Of a stretch of DNA of 23,768 bases, positions 12,747 through 18,938 are shown piece by piece; position 1 is the stretch's first letter; every line of letters starts with the position of its first letter. The stretch covers positions 1 through 23,768 of the IMG/VR virus record IMGVR_UViG_3300032050_000821; one strand, written 5' to 3'. This stretch comes from a virus. The notes under the pieces are model-generated. The model saw nothing but the letters and a program-made list of their open reading frames with translations. It searched no databases and was not told the DNA's origin. Made by a program: the position numbers and the translations under genes.

Positions 12747-12977
12747 CTAGGCTTCGATCTCGGTGGCGATGGCGAGGAGGCGATAGCGCACCATCAACAG
12801 GCTCGGAATCATGGCCGGAGATCCCGGCAAAACCTGATCTGCAGCAGCTCGCAAAGCGGCGGCGACATCGGATTTGATCTGGTCAATCGACTTCGGACAG
12901 GCGTAATACGGCACGTCGTAGCGCTTAAGCGTCACGGCATTCAGCACTGCTTGCGCGGCGGGTGAAAGTTCAGTCAT
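12747..12977 (-). CDS. Small protein, SPAAQ/ALRAA family (paralogue of 1632-1877)
   Basis: A 76-residue protein. The start at 12977 is chosen because it overlaps the upstream stop as ATGACTGA and gives the family start MTELSPAAQAVLNAV; a longer reading would only repeat the end of copy 3 out of frame. It continues VAAALRAAADQVLPG and ends LLAIATEIEA. The late-region gene at 1632-1877 has the same three blocks. It is placed between two HPITPP genes. Function unknown. Confidence 0.78.
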   Translation of the reverse strand: MTELSPAAQAVLNAVTLKRYDVPYYACPKSIDQIKSDVAAALRAAADQVLPGSPAMIPSLLMVRYRLLAIATEIEA

Positions 12978-13344
12978 CGAGCTGCTCCAGTGCGCGATGG
13001 ATAATGTCGATGTCTTCAGGCTCAATTTCCATGCGTCCGTCCAATGTGTAGCCGCTTTCAAGAAGCACTCGCATGGCCTGCTCCTTCAAACTCGGCGGCT
13101 TGGGGCGGCGACGCTCACGAATGTGCCGCACCAACATGCTGCGCTGATGCTTGGTCCCGCAAACCGGATCGACCAGCGCAATAGCGCAGCACGCCTCCAG
13201 CTCCTGGTCTGCGCCCCATTGGGCGGCATGTTCGATCACCTGAAGCGTGAGGTCATGAAGAGGGATGACCGAGGGATTCCCGTAGATCTCGTGTACCCAC
13301 TTGGCAGCAAGCTTCGGCGGTGGAGTGATGGGGTGCTTTTCCAT
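12970..13344 (-). CDS. HPITPP / RRPKPPSLKE family protein, copy 3
   Basis: A 124-residue member of the tandem family: MEKHPITPPPKLAAKWVHEI, HAAQWGADQELEACCAIALV, RRRPKPPSLKEQAMRVLLES and the end DIIHRALEQLDD. It is more diverged from copies 1 and 2 than they are from each other, and its leader differs. Its leader contains a perfect AT-rich palindrome (13346-13363) immediately before the ATG, suggesting control of the whole four-gene set. Function unknown. Confidence 0.8.
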   Translation of the reverse strand: MEKHPITPPPKLAAKWVHEIYGNPSVIPLHDLTLQVIEHAAQWGADQELEACCAIALVDPVCGTKHQRSMLVRHIRERRRPKPPSLKEQAMRVLLESGYTLDGRMEIEPEDIDIIHRALEQLDD

Positions 13345-13345
13345 T

Positions 13346-13363
13346 ACATAAAAGTTTTTATGT
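13346..13363. promoter_or_regulatory. 18-base AT-rich palindrome, operator candidate
   Basis: ACATAAAA-GT-TTTTATGT is a perfect inverted repeat ending one base before the start codon of the gene at 13344. Inverted repeats of this type are typical binding sites of small dimeric regulators; two RHH proteins are encoded in this block. It could also fold as an RNA hairpin over the start. Confidence 0.45.
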
Positions 13364-13465
13364 TAGGTACGAAAGCTAGTCGTACCAGTGGATTTGGGGT
13401 GAGGGGCGTACAAAGGTTTATGGGCGAGTCGCGTTTAATGCAGCCCCGACCGAGCTGCACCCCTC

Positions 13466-13535
13466 GGGTTGTGCCGGAATCGAACCGACTGTCTGAAGCG
13501 TTGTCCGCCTGTCCTTACCAATGGACTACCAACCC
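13466..13535 (-). ncRNA. tRNA-like element 2 (non-canonical anticodon arm)
   Basis: Read on the minus strand, 70 bases. Acceptor GGGTTGG/ACAACCC (6 bp plus G-A), D-arm GTCC-ATTGGTAA-GGAC, T-arm GTCGG-TTCGATT-CCGGC. The segment AGGCGGACAACGC is identical to element 1; the following seven to eight bases differ. Relative to element 1 the acceptor pair 5-68 changes from C-G to U-A and the D-stem pair 13-22 from U-G to C-G, so base pairing is conserved while sequence changes. No 5-bp anticodon stem with 7-base loop can be drawn. No CCA is encoded. It lies between the genes at 13567 and 13344. Confidence 0.65.
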
Positions 13536-13537
13536 AG

Positions 13538-13559
13538 CCCGCTGCCGAAGCAGAGCGGG
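13538..13559 (-). other. UUCG-tetraloop hairpin before tRNA-like element 2
   Basis: On the minus strand CCCGC and TGC pair with GCA and GCGGG around a TTCG loop closed by C-G, with a two-base bulge. It lies seven bases after the stop of the gene at 13567 and two bases before the tRNA-like element. No T-tract follows, so it is more likely an RNA-stabilising or processing structure than a terminator. Confidence 0.45.
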
Positions 13560-13566
13560 AACCCTT

Positions 13567-13902
13567 CTATTGTTGCACACCTAAGGCTTCTGGCTCGTAC
13601 TGCGTGAGCACGCAGACGTCAGCGCCCTGGCGCAGCGCCGTCCCAACGATGTAGTGGAACTGGTTCGGGGCGTCGTCCGACTCCTCGATCTGGTACTCCT
13701 CCACCTCGTAAGCCATGCCTTTGCGATACCAGGAAACCCGGACCACAGCCAGCAGGTTGTAGGGGATGTCACCAACGGTGTACCCCAGGATCGGCTTCCT
13801 GGGGCGTTTCGGCTGGGGCGGTTCCGGCTTCACGGGATCTCTCCACAACACCCACGCGGCAACCCGCATGAGCCCTAGGAAAAAGTTAGGCGGGGTGAAC
13901 AC
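13567..13902 (-). CDS. Hypothetical protein with hydrophobic N-terminus
   Basis: A 111-residue protein from the GTG at 13902; an ATG at 13869 would give 100 residues and avoid overlap with the upstream gene. The N-terminus (FFLGLMRVAAWVLW) is hydrophobic enough to be a membrane anchor, followed by a proline-rich linker (KPEPPQPKRPRKP) and a beta-rich domain (VGDIPYNLLAVVRVSWYRKG, MAYEVEEYQI, FHYIVGTALRQGADVCVLTQ). No family recognised. It precedes a tetraloop hairpin and tRNA-like element 2. Confidence 0.65.
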   Translation of the reverse strand: MFTPPNFFLGLMRVAAWVLWRDPVKPEPPQPKRPRKPILGYTVGDIPYNLLAVVRVSWYRKGMAYEVEEYQIEESDDAPNQFHYIVGTALRQGADVCVLTQYEPEALGVQQ

Positions 13903-14092
13903 GAGGGCACTGGGCGTAAATCCGGTCGAGTTCGCAGAGCCGTTCCTCTTCCGTCATTTCTTTTAGGTGACGGTCAATCTCATGGCGCACGAGAAGCGAA
14001 AGAAGATTGGAAGGTTTACGGAGGGTGCGTTTACACAGCCAATCGAGCTGTGCCGATGTCTCATCAGGACACGAAAAAGTGATGCGGCGCAT
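13886..14092 (-). CDS. Ribbon-helix-helix-like protein
   Basis: A 68-residue protein: MRRITFSCPDETSAQLDWLC, then KPSNLLSLLVRHEIDRHLKEM. One N-terminal strand followed by two helices separated by a KPSN turn is the ribbon-helix-helix (CopG/Arc) plan. The C-terminal acidic and Cys-containing tail is short. It follows the primase-helicase gene by 36 bases. It may be a regulator of the early block; specific targets are unknown. Confidence 0.68.
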   Translation of the reverse strand: MRRITFSCPDETSAQLDWLCKRTLRKPSNLLSLLVRHEIDRHLKEMTEEERLCELDRIYAQCPRVHPA

Positions 14093-14128
14093 ACAAAGGT
14101 GTGCAACCGCATCACTTTAACGCCTTTA

Positions 14129-16552
14129 CTACCAGATGTCAGCCTTGTTCAGCATCTCGTTCAGCTCTTCCATGGTGCGATCATCGCTCGCGCGGGGATA
14201 TGTTCCGGCTGTCTCATTCGGGCCAAAACCGTTGCCATTACAGGTTTTTTGAATGGGACACACCTCTTCCAAAAGGGGCGGGTGTCCCATTCGTTCTGTT
14301 CCGGCTTCGTTTGAATGGGACACATCGGCATTTGAGCCTGTGGTGTCCCATTCGTCTTCCGTTCCAGTGCAAGGGTTTTGCTCTGAATGGGACACTTTTA
14401 AACCCTCTCCGCGCGTGTGTGAGAGAACAGCTTGGTAAACCATTGGGGCTTTACCGCCTTTTCCAGTGGGGCGCTCTTCTGCCACCAGCAAGCCCCGTTT
14501 AACAAGCCTGTCGAGGGCTTTACGGATCGCAGCCACAGAACCCCCCAGCAGGGGGTCTTGAACGAGCTGCTGACGGCTGTACCAGCGGGGATAGCCCATA
14601 CGTATGCGCTGGAGCACCTTGTCGGTCTGACTCGCAGGCGTGGTGTCCGCCTGATCCACCTCAGGGGTGTAATCCCGCAGCGAGTAACTCAGGTCCTCTT
14701 CCTGCTTCATCAGGAGCTTGGTGCCGCTGCGCCCACAACGAGATTTTTCGATTGTGATCAAGCGACACTCCTGACCAAGATCACTTTGACCTTGCTGGGG
14801 TTTGGTCAGACTCCATGTCTCACTGACTGCATCTCTGATAGCGGAAGTACCTCTAAAACCCCCAGATTTATTCGCGTGGTGAATAATCATGATCGTTGTT
14901 GCTGGCCAAAGAACACCATTATTTCTTGTAAGCCAGTACAGGGGACTGGCGAAATCAGATTTATTTTCGTCAAAAGCTTTACCTCCAGAACACCCAATTA
15001 GAGAATCAATAACCACCAAAGATGGCTTACGTTTTTTCATAAGATCTTGAAACTGCGCGTAATACTGCAGAGACCAATCTGGTCTCAGTAGAGTTCTATT
15101 ATCTAGCGGATAATCACACTCCTCAAGTTGCTCCACTAAGTCAGCAATAGGCTGGTCGCCGTTAAGGATCACGACTCCACCCTGTTGCACCGGAACAGGT
15201 TTGCCTCTCACTACAAACGGGGTGCCTTCCACAACATGTTTTGCCAAAGTCCACAACGCCATTGACTTACCATCCCCGCCAGCTCCGTAAACGATCACTA
15301 CAGCCGGCTGAGGCAAAACATCAGGAATTAAGTAACTACGTTTAACAGCGTAATCCTTAATTGTATCCAGAGTTAATTCTCCAGGGCTTTCTTTATAGCC
15401 TACGTGATCGACATAAACTTGTTCAAGTTTTGCTTGTTCTCTATAACCAGATTCGATAGCAATCTGGTTAAGTTCATAATTGCGCTTACCTGGATCCTCC
15501 AGTTCCATAGCAGCTGCAGTGCGTTTCATGCTTTCTTCAAACGAAAGCTTTGGCTGTTGAATACGAACAACAGTGTCGCTCTCTGCAGCAGAAACAACCT
15601 TTCGCAGATCCTCCGAAAGCCACATACGGCCCGGAAGCTGTTGGTCCGCCATCCAAAACAGCGTCCCAAGGCTGACTGGCCCTTTCCGAAAGGACTTCCA
15701 GACCTCCTCACAGGGGTTGCCGTCTGCCCAATCCTGTGAAAATTCAGGGTCTTCCGCCGACCAAGCCGACCAAAGCGTCAAACCAAGGTCAGTCGGCAAC
15801 TCCGAGTGGATCGCCATCCCCACCTTCACCCAATGATCCCGGCTGCCATTGCCCTGCCCCGGAATCACCTTCAGCGCCGACTGGATGATCTCAGCCACCT
15901 CAGCTGGGTCTCGATCCGAGAAATCCAGCGCCTTCCGGTTCTTAATGAAGCCACCGTCCTGGATCTCCTTACCGGCGTGATCGCGCATCTCCGCCAGCAG
16001 CCACTCAGGGGCGTCAGGAATCGCCTCCAAGTCCCCTTCAAAGCCGTATTGCCCTTCCGGTGCCTTCCCATCACTGGAGCCCGGATAAGCCCCGTAGATG
16101 ACGCCCTGACGGCCCCAGAGCACCTCATAACCAGCGCCGGTATCCGACAGCCCAAAACCCTTCACCGAGCCCCACAGGGCCTCAGGAACGCGGAAGAGGT
16201 ACTTCGCCGCGTTCGCCTTGGTCGACGTAACGACTGGAGCACCCTCCAGCGAGTCCCCCCACTTCTTTTTGAGACGGCTGAGATTCCGATCCACGTCGAG
16301 AATCACGAGTCCCATGCTGCGACCGCCTGTAAAGACACCCACCGCTTGGAACACATCCGGCTTCCGCTCGATCTGCAGCGCCACATCCGACGGCGCCATC
16401 ACCTGATGGTGACTGCGCTCTAGCGGCGTCTTGCCCTTCGAGATTTTCCCGGACTGGATCGCCTGATCCTTGGCGTAGATCGGCGCATACGCCAGTCCAA
16501 CAGGCAGCTGGCGCACAAAAGCCAGCAGGTCCTGCGTCTTACTTTGCGACAT
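14129..16552 (-). CDS. Primase-helicase (Prim-Pol domain plus RecA-like helicase)
   Basis: An 807-residue replication protein. Residues ~10-190 are a bifunctional primase-polymerase domain, with catalytic Asp pair D86/D88 in GLVILDVD. Residues ~210-305 match a PriCT-type linker (HWVKVGMAIHSEL, WSAWS, VSLGTLFWMA). Residues ~410-620 are a RecA-fold helicase: Walker A GAGGDGKS (K429), Walker B SLVVIDS (D516), IIHHANKSG and RGTSAIRDAV. Residues ~640-710 look like a winged helix. The final ~95 residues are low in conservation and are encoded over a repeat array. It should prime and unwind DNA for the family A polymerase. GC content is high in the primase part and low in the helicase part, suggesting a mosaic. 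Confidence 0.93.
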   Translation of the reverse strand: MSQSKTQDLLAFVRQLPVGLAYAPIYAKDQAIQSGKISKGKTPLERSHHQVMAPSDVALQIERKPDVFQAVGVFTGGRSMGLVILDVDRNLSRLKKKWGDSLEGAPVVTSTKANAAKYLFRVPEALWGSVKGFGLSDTGAGYEVLWGRQGVIYGAYPGSSDGKAPEGQYGFEGDLEAIPDAPEWLLAEMRDHAGKEIQDGGFIKNRKALDFSDRDPAEVAEIIQSALKVIPGQGNGSRDHWVKVGMAIHSELPTDLGLTLWSAWSAEDPEFSQDWADGNPCEEVWKSFRKGPVSLGTLFWMADQQLPGRMWLSEDLRKVVSAAESDTVVRIQQPKLSFEESMKRTAAAMELEDPGKRNYELNQIAIESGYREQAKLEQVYVDHVGYKESPGELTLDTIKDYAVKRSYLIPDVLPQPAVVIVYGAGGDGKSMALWTLAKHVVEGTPFVVRGKPVPVQQGGVVILNGDQPIADLVEQLEECDYPLDNRTLLRPDWSLQYYAQFQDLMKKRKPSLVVIDSLIGCSGGKAFDENKSDFASPLYWLTRNNGVLWPATTIMIIHHANKSGGFRGTSAIRDAVSETWSLTKPQQGQSDLGQECRLITIEKSRCGRSGTKLLMKQEEDLSYSLRDYTPEVDQADTTPASQTDKVLQRIRMGYPRWYSRQQLVQDPLLGGSVAAIRKALDRLVKRGLLVAEERPTGKGGKAPMVYQAVLSHTRGEGLKVSHSEQNPCTGTEDEWDTTGSNADVSHSNEAGTERMGHPPLLEEVCPIQKTCNGNGFGPNETAGTYPRASDDRTMEELNEMLNKADIW
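14251..14395. repeat. Five-copy alternating 11-mer array (origin candidate)
   Basis: GAATGGGACAC occurs at 14251-14261, 14313-14323 and 14385-14395 on the plus strand, and as its exact inverse at 14282-14292 and 14343-14353. Start-to-start spacings are 31, 31, 30 and 42 bases. The array lies within the end of the primase-helicase gene, and the copies are translated in different frames (VSHS, EWDT, RMGH, VCPIQ), so conservation is at DNA level. Replication genes of phages often carry their own origin iterons. Adjacent inverted copies could also form hairpins. Confidence 0.75.
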
Positions 16553-16559
16553 GTTAGAG

Positions 16560-16571
16560 TCTCACATGAGA
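16560..16571. promoter_or_regulatory. TCTCA-TGAGA inverted repeat upstream of primase
   Basis: TCTCACATGAGA (5-bp half-sites, 2-base spacer) lies eight bases upstream of the primase-helicase ATG, in the space between divergent transcripts. Related TCTCA/TGAGA pairs occur at 18857-18900 and 22156-22170. A shared regulator site is inference. Confidence 0.4.
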
Positions 16572-16580
16572 ATGGAATCC

Positions 16581-16614
16581 ACGCCCCCGCAGCTCAGCTG
16601 TAGGGGCGTTTTTT
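16581..16614 (+). terminator. Strong rho-independent terminator between divergent genes
   Basis: ACGCCCC (16581-16587) pairs with GGGGCGT (16603-16609), with an inner CAGC/GCTG stem, followed by six T. It points along the plus strand, though the only gene to its left is transcribed the other way. It may stop antisense transcripts from entering the SSB operon, or act as a leader attenuator. Confidence 0.75.
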
Positions 16615-16642
16615 CATGGTAGCCAAGGGGTCAAGCAGGTGT

Positions 16643-16654
16643 TACTGTGTAAGG
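16643..16654. promoter_or_regulatory. TACTGTGTAAGG motif
   Basis: Identical over 12 bases to 5524-5535. It lies ~40 bases upstream of the SSB start at 16693; TGTTACTGT also resembles an extended -10 element, though no -35 is seen. Confidence 0.35.
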
Positions 16655-16692
16655 CGTTGGCACTCCTGCCGACCACACCAAACACCTAAACC

Positions 16693-17274
16693 ATGGCCTT
16701 TCTTTCAAAATCCGCATCAGCAAACGTCAACGGCGGCAACAGCGGTGGCGGCTACCTCAGCCTCAGCAAACTCCCCGATGGTGGCTCCGTCCGCTTCGCC
16801 CTACTCACTGACGAACCTCTGGAGGGATGGGAGTGCTGGGGCCAAGCAAACGGCACCAACAAGCCTTTCCGCTGGGATTTCGAGCCAACCTATGAAGACG
16901 TGGTTGCCGAAATGGGCGAGTTCGAGCCACGCGAAGGACGCGGCGGCCCCGGCACCGCAGATCTGAAGTTCTTCGTGGCACTTCCCGTATACGTGTACGA
17001 CGCCGGAAAAGTTCAAGTCCTGCAAATCACCCAAAAGTCGATCCTGAAAGAGATCGACGCCATCAGCCAATTAGAGGATTACGCAGATTTGCTGGAGTGG
17101 GACTTCACCATCAGCAAGAAAGGCTCTGGGCTAACCACCGAGTACGCCGTACGTCCTGTACCCCGCAAAAAAGGGAGCCAAGAGCACATTGATTCCGCAT
17201 GGATTGAATCCAAAGCTGAAGGCTTCGATATCTCGCGCTTGCTCACAGGTGGAAACCCGTTTAAGCCTGCCTGA
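16693..17274 (+). CDS. Probable single-stranded DNA-binding protein
   Basis: A 193-residue protein. It begins MAFLSKSASANVNGG, has aromatic-rich beta segments (GWECWGQANGTNKPFRWDF, DLKFFVALPVYVYDAGKVQV), a central ITQKSILKEIDAI helix, and strands ending LEWDFTISKKGSG then TTEYAVRPVP. The order 'K-QVLQITQKSILKEI ... DFTI-KKG-GL-TEY-V-P-P' is seen in gp32/gp2.5-like SSBs of many phages. It would coat single strands for the polymerase and primase-helicase. It starts the plus-strand early operon, diverging from the primase gene, with HNH and exonuclease genes downstream. The C-terminus is not acidic as in classic SSBs, which lowers confidence. Confidence 0.7.
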   Translation: MAFLSKSASANVNGGNSGGGYLSLSKLPDGGSVRFALLTDEPLEGWECWGQANGTNKPFRWDFEPTYEDVVAEMGEFEPREGRGGPGTADLKFFVALPVYVYDAGKVQVLQITQKSILKEIDAISQLEDYADLLEWDFTISKKGSGLTTEYAVRPVPRKKGSQEHIDSAWIESKAEGFDISRLLTGGNPFKPA

Positions 17275-17284
17275 TAGGTAAAAT

Positions 17285-17322
17285 GGTGGGGCAGCGGTGC
17301 TTCCAACACCCTGCCCCCGACC
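17285..17322 (+). other. Large intergenic hairpin before the homing endonuclease
   Basis: GGGGCAG (17288-17294) pairs with CTGCCCC (17311-17317), and GGTG (17296-17299) with CACC (17307-17310), around a 7-base loop with one bulge; GGT/ACC can extend it. No T-tract follows, so it is not a standard terminator. It lies 18 bases before the HNH-AP2 ATG. Confidence 0.6.
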
Positions 17323-17340
17323 ACCTACCTGCAATAGGCG

Positions 17341-17823
17341 ATGGCACGAGCATACAGGTCCCTTCCCTCCACGGCGGAGTTATGGGAGCTGTTTTCGTTT
17401 AACCCTCTCACCGGAGAGCTTTTCTGGCGTGTTCGCCGTAGCTCTCAAACACGCTTGGATGTACCTGCTGGTTTTGTAGACGCCTACGGCTACAGGTCTA
17501 TCAAGCTCGGTAATTTTCAGTTGAGAGCCCATCGCCTTGTGTGGGCATGGGTCACAGGCGCCGATCCAGGTGCTGTGCAGATTGACCACAAAGACCAGAA
17601 CAAGGCAAACAACCGCATTTGGAACCTACGGCTATGTAGTGATGTACAAAACCGCGCCAACATTCTTGGGATGAAAGGTTGGTGCAAGGCAAACGGGCGT
17701 TTCAAGGCTCGCCTTATAACCCAAGGGAAGGCTGTTTACCTTGGCACGTATGACACGCCTGAAGAGGCTCATGCCGCATACCTAAAAGCTAGGAGGCGCT
17801 TGCACGGCGATTTCGCGGCTTGA
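17341..17823 (+). CDS. HNH homing endonuclease with AP2 domain
   Basis: A 160-residue protein of the HNH_3/AP2 type. The nuclease core has GYRSIKLG, AHRLVWAW (H64) and QIDHKDQNKANNRIWNLR (D82, H83, N90/N91), the usual histidine-asparagine-histidine-like metal site. The C-terminal part (FKARLITQGKAVYLGTYDT then EEAHAAYLKARR) is an AP2 DNA-binding domain. Such enzymes spread by cutting intronless or insert-free alleles of neighbours; here it separates the SSB and exonuclease genes, so a free-standing homing element is likely. Composition is more AT-rich than SSB. A stable hairpin lies directly upstream. Confidence 0.92.
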   Translation: MARAYRSLPSTAELWELFSFNPLTGELFWRVRRSSQTRLDVPAGFVDAYGYRSIKLGNFQLRAHRLVWAWVTGADPGAVQIDHKDQNKANNRIWNLRLCSDVQNRANILGMKGWCKANGRFKARLITQGKAVYLGTYDTPEEAHAAYLKARRRLHGDFAA

Positions 17824-17861
17824 CACTTGTACTAGAATCCAGAAGGGAAGTAGTACCTTCA

Positions 17862-18686
17862 ATGCCTAATACACAAGACACACTTGCTGGATTAAGGCGT
17901 TGGAAGCTGGAACGTGACGACGAATCCGACCCCGGCGGCAGAATCTACCGGGACATTAACAGTAACGTGTATCACAGTGTAACTAGAATACTAAAAGAGA
18001 CAAGCGACACCTCCGGACTGGAACGCTGGGCCGCCCGCCTCGGCGAAGTAGAAGCTACCTGCCAGCGCAATGTTGCAGCAAACAGAGGCAACATGACACA
18101 CAATCAAGCAGAGTATCTATTAAAAACCTCAATGCAATTAGCCCGTTCAACAGCAAACAAACGCAACTCTATTCGCTGGGACGAACAAGGCCTGGCGCGT
18201 ATTCCCGTCCCCATCACCCAATGGGCACTCAAAAGGGTACGCCCCAATGTTCCCCCCGTAGGATTCAGCGCAAAAGGTTACGCTCGATCACTATCTGACT
18301 GGATCGCCGATAACGTAACCGAGATATTTGCGAGCGAGTTTAGTATTCACCACCCTGCAGGATTTGCTGGAACAGCAGACGCGCTGCTCACCTTAAAAGG
18401 TAAACAAGGCATTCATGTTGTCGACTGGAAAACTAGCGTGGGACGTAAAACCGACCGCGACGACAGGCTTCCTAGCGGTCATAGCTACATCGACCAGTGT
18501 GGAGCGTATTCACTGGGACTCAAACATTTAACAGGCTTAAAAGCATCCGGCGCCGTGATTGTACTGGCACGTCGCTGTGGCACCCCCAACGTCCATTACA
18601 TGGATGCAGCGGAACTGGAACAGGCAGAAAAGTCATTCATGGAACGCTGCCACAGATACTTCGATGCCATTCAAGTCTTGGCCTAA
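17862..18686 (+). CDS. RecB/Cas4-type PD-(D/E)XK exonuclease
   Basis: A 274-residue nuclease. I prefer the ATG at 17862; an in-frame TTG at 17820 overlapping the HNH stop would add 14 residues. The nuclease core shows E159, then GTADALLT (D173), VVDWKTS (D188, K190) and the RecB-family QxxxY motif (Q212, Y216). This family degrades or processes DNA ends in phage recombination and host DNA breakdown. It lies with SSB in the early plus-strand operon, as recombination exonucleases often do. Residues 1-150 have no recognised domain. Its first two-thirds are AT-rich compared with the terminase genes. Confidence 0.88.
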   Translation: MPNTQDTLAGLRRWKLERDDESDPGGRIYRDINSNVYHSVTRILKETSDTSGLERWAARLGEVEATCQRNVAANRGNMTHNQAEYLLKTSMQLARSTANKRNSIRWDEQGLARIPVPITQWALKRVRPNVPPVGFSAKGYARSLSDWIADNVTEIFASEFSIHHPAGFAGTADALLTLKGKQGIHVVDWKTSVGRKTDRDDRLPSGHSYIDQCGAYSLGLKHLTGLKASGAVIVLARRCGTPNVHYMDAAELEQAEKSFMERCHRYFDAIQVLA

Positions 18687-18702
18687 CGGCCTCGACGAAA
18701 AC

Positions 18703-18748
18703 CCATTCATGACTGGAACGCCATTCATGTATTGTTTCGGCCATTCAT
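18703..18748 (+). repeat. CCATTCAT direct repeats
   Basis: CCATTCAT at 18703-18710, 18721-18728 and 18741-18748, with a partial CCATTCA at 18667-18673 inside the exonuclease gene. Spacings are 18 and 20 bases. Confidence 0.55.
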
Positions 18749-18885
18749 AATGCCAATACTTGGTATTTATTGGCGATCCTGCTAATACTTCCTCCCATGC
18801 TGGGAGTTCCATTGGAACTTGCCTGGCACTCAGCCCTGGGGGGGGGTCTTGGGGTGCGTCTCATGAGTCTCACTGAGAAGGGGAA

Positions 18886-18900
18886 TGAGAATCATTCTCA
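18886..18900. promoter_or_regulatory. Fur-box-like palindrome, copy 1
   Basis: TGAGAATCATTCTCA, a 7-1-7 inverted repeat, embedded in AATGAGAATCATTCTCAA. It resembles published Fur (iron) boxes and is identical to 22156-22170. TCTCACTGAGA and CTCATGAG lie immediately to its left. Confidence 0.5.
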
Positions 18901-18908
18901 AGCCAAGG

Positions 18909-18938
18909 CAAAAGGAACGGCTCCCGTGGTGGGAGCCG
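18909..18938 (-). terminator. Terminator for the RlpA-like gene
   Basis: CGGCTCCC/GGGAGCCG (18918-18925 with 18931-18938) forms an 8-bp stem with a 5-base loop. On the minus strand TTCCTTTTGC follows. It lies 10 bases after the stop of the RlpA-like gene. Confidence 0.65.

Noticed and set aside
14251-14395. CRISPR array
   Set aside because: The repeats are 11 bases, alternate in orientation and lie in a coding gene; no cas genes are present.
15806-16423. Plus-strand open frame of 205 codons
   Set aside because: It is antisense to the primase domain with D86/D88 motif; high GC makes such frames common.
17820-17843. TTGACA as a -35 box for the exonuclease
   Set aside because: No -10 element lies 16-18 bases downstream; the only TAGAAT is seven bases away.
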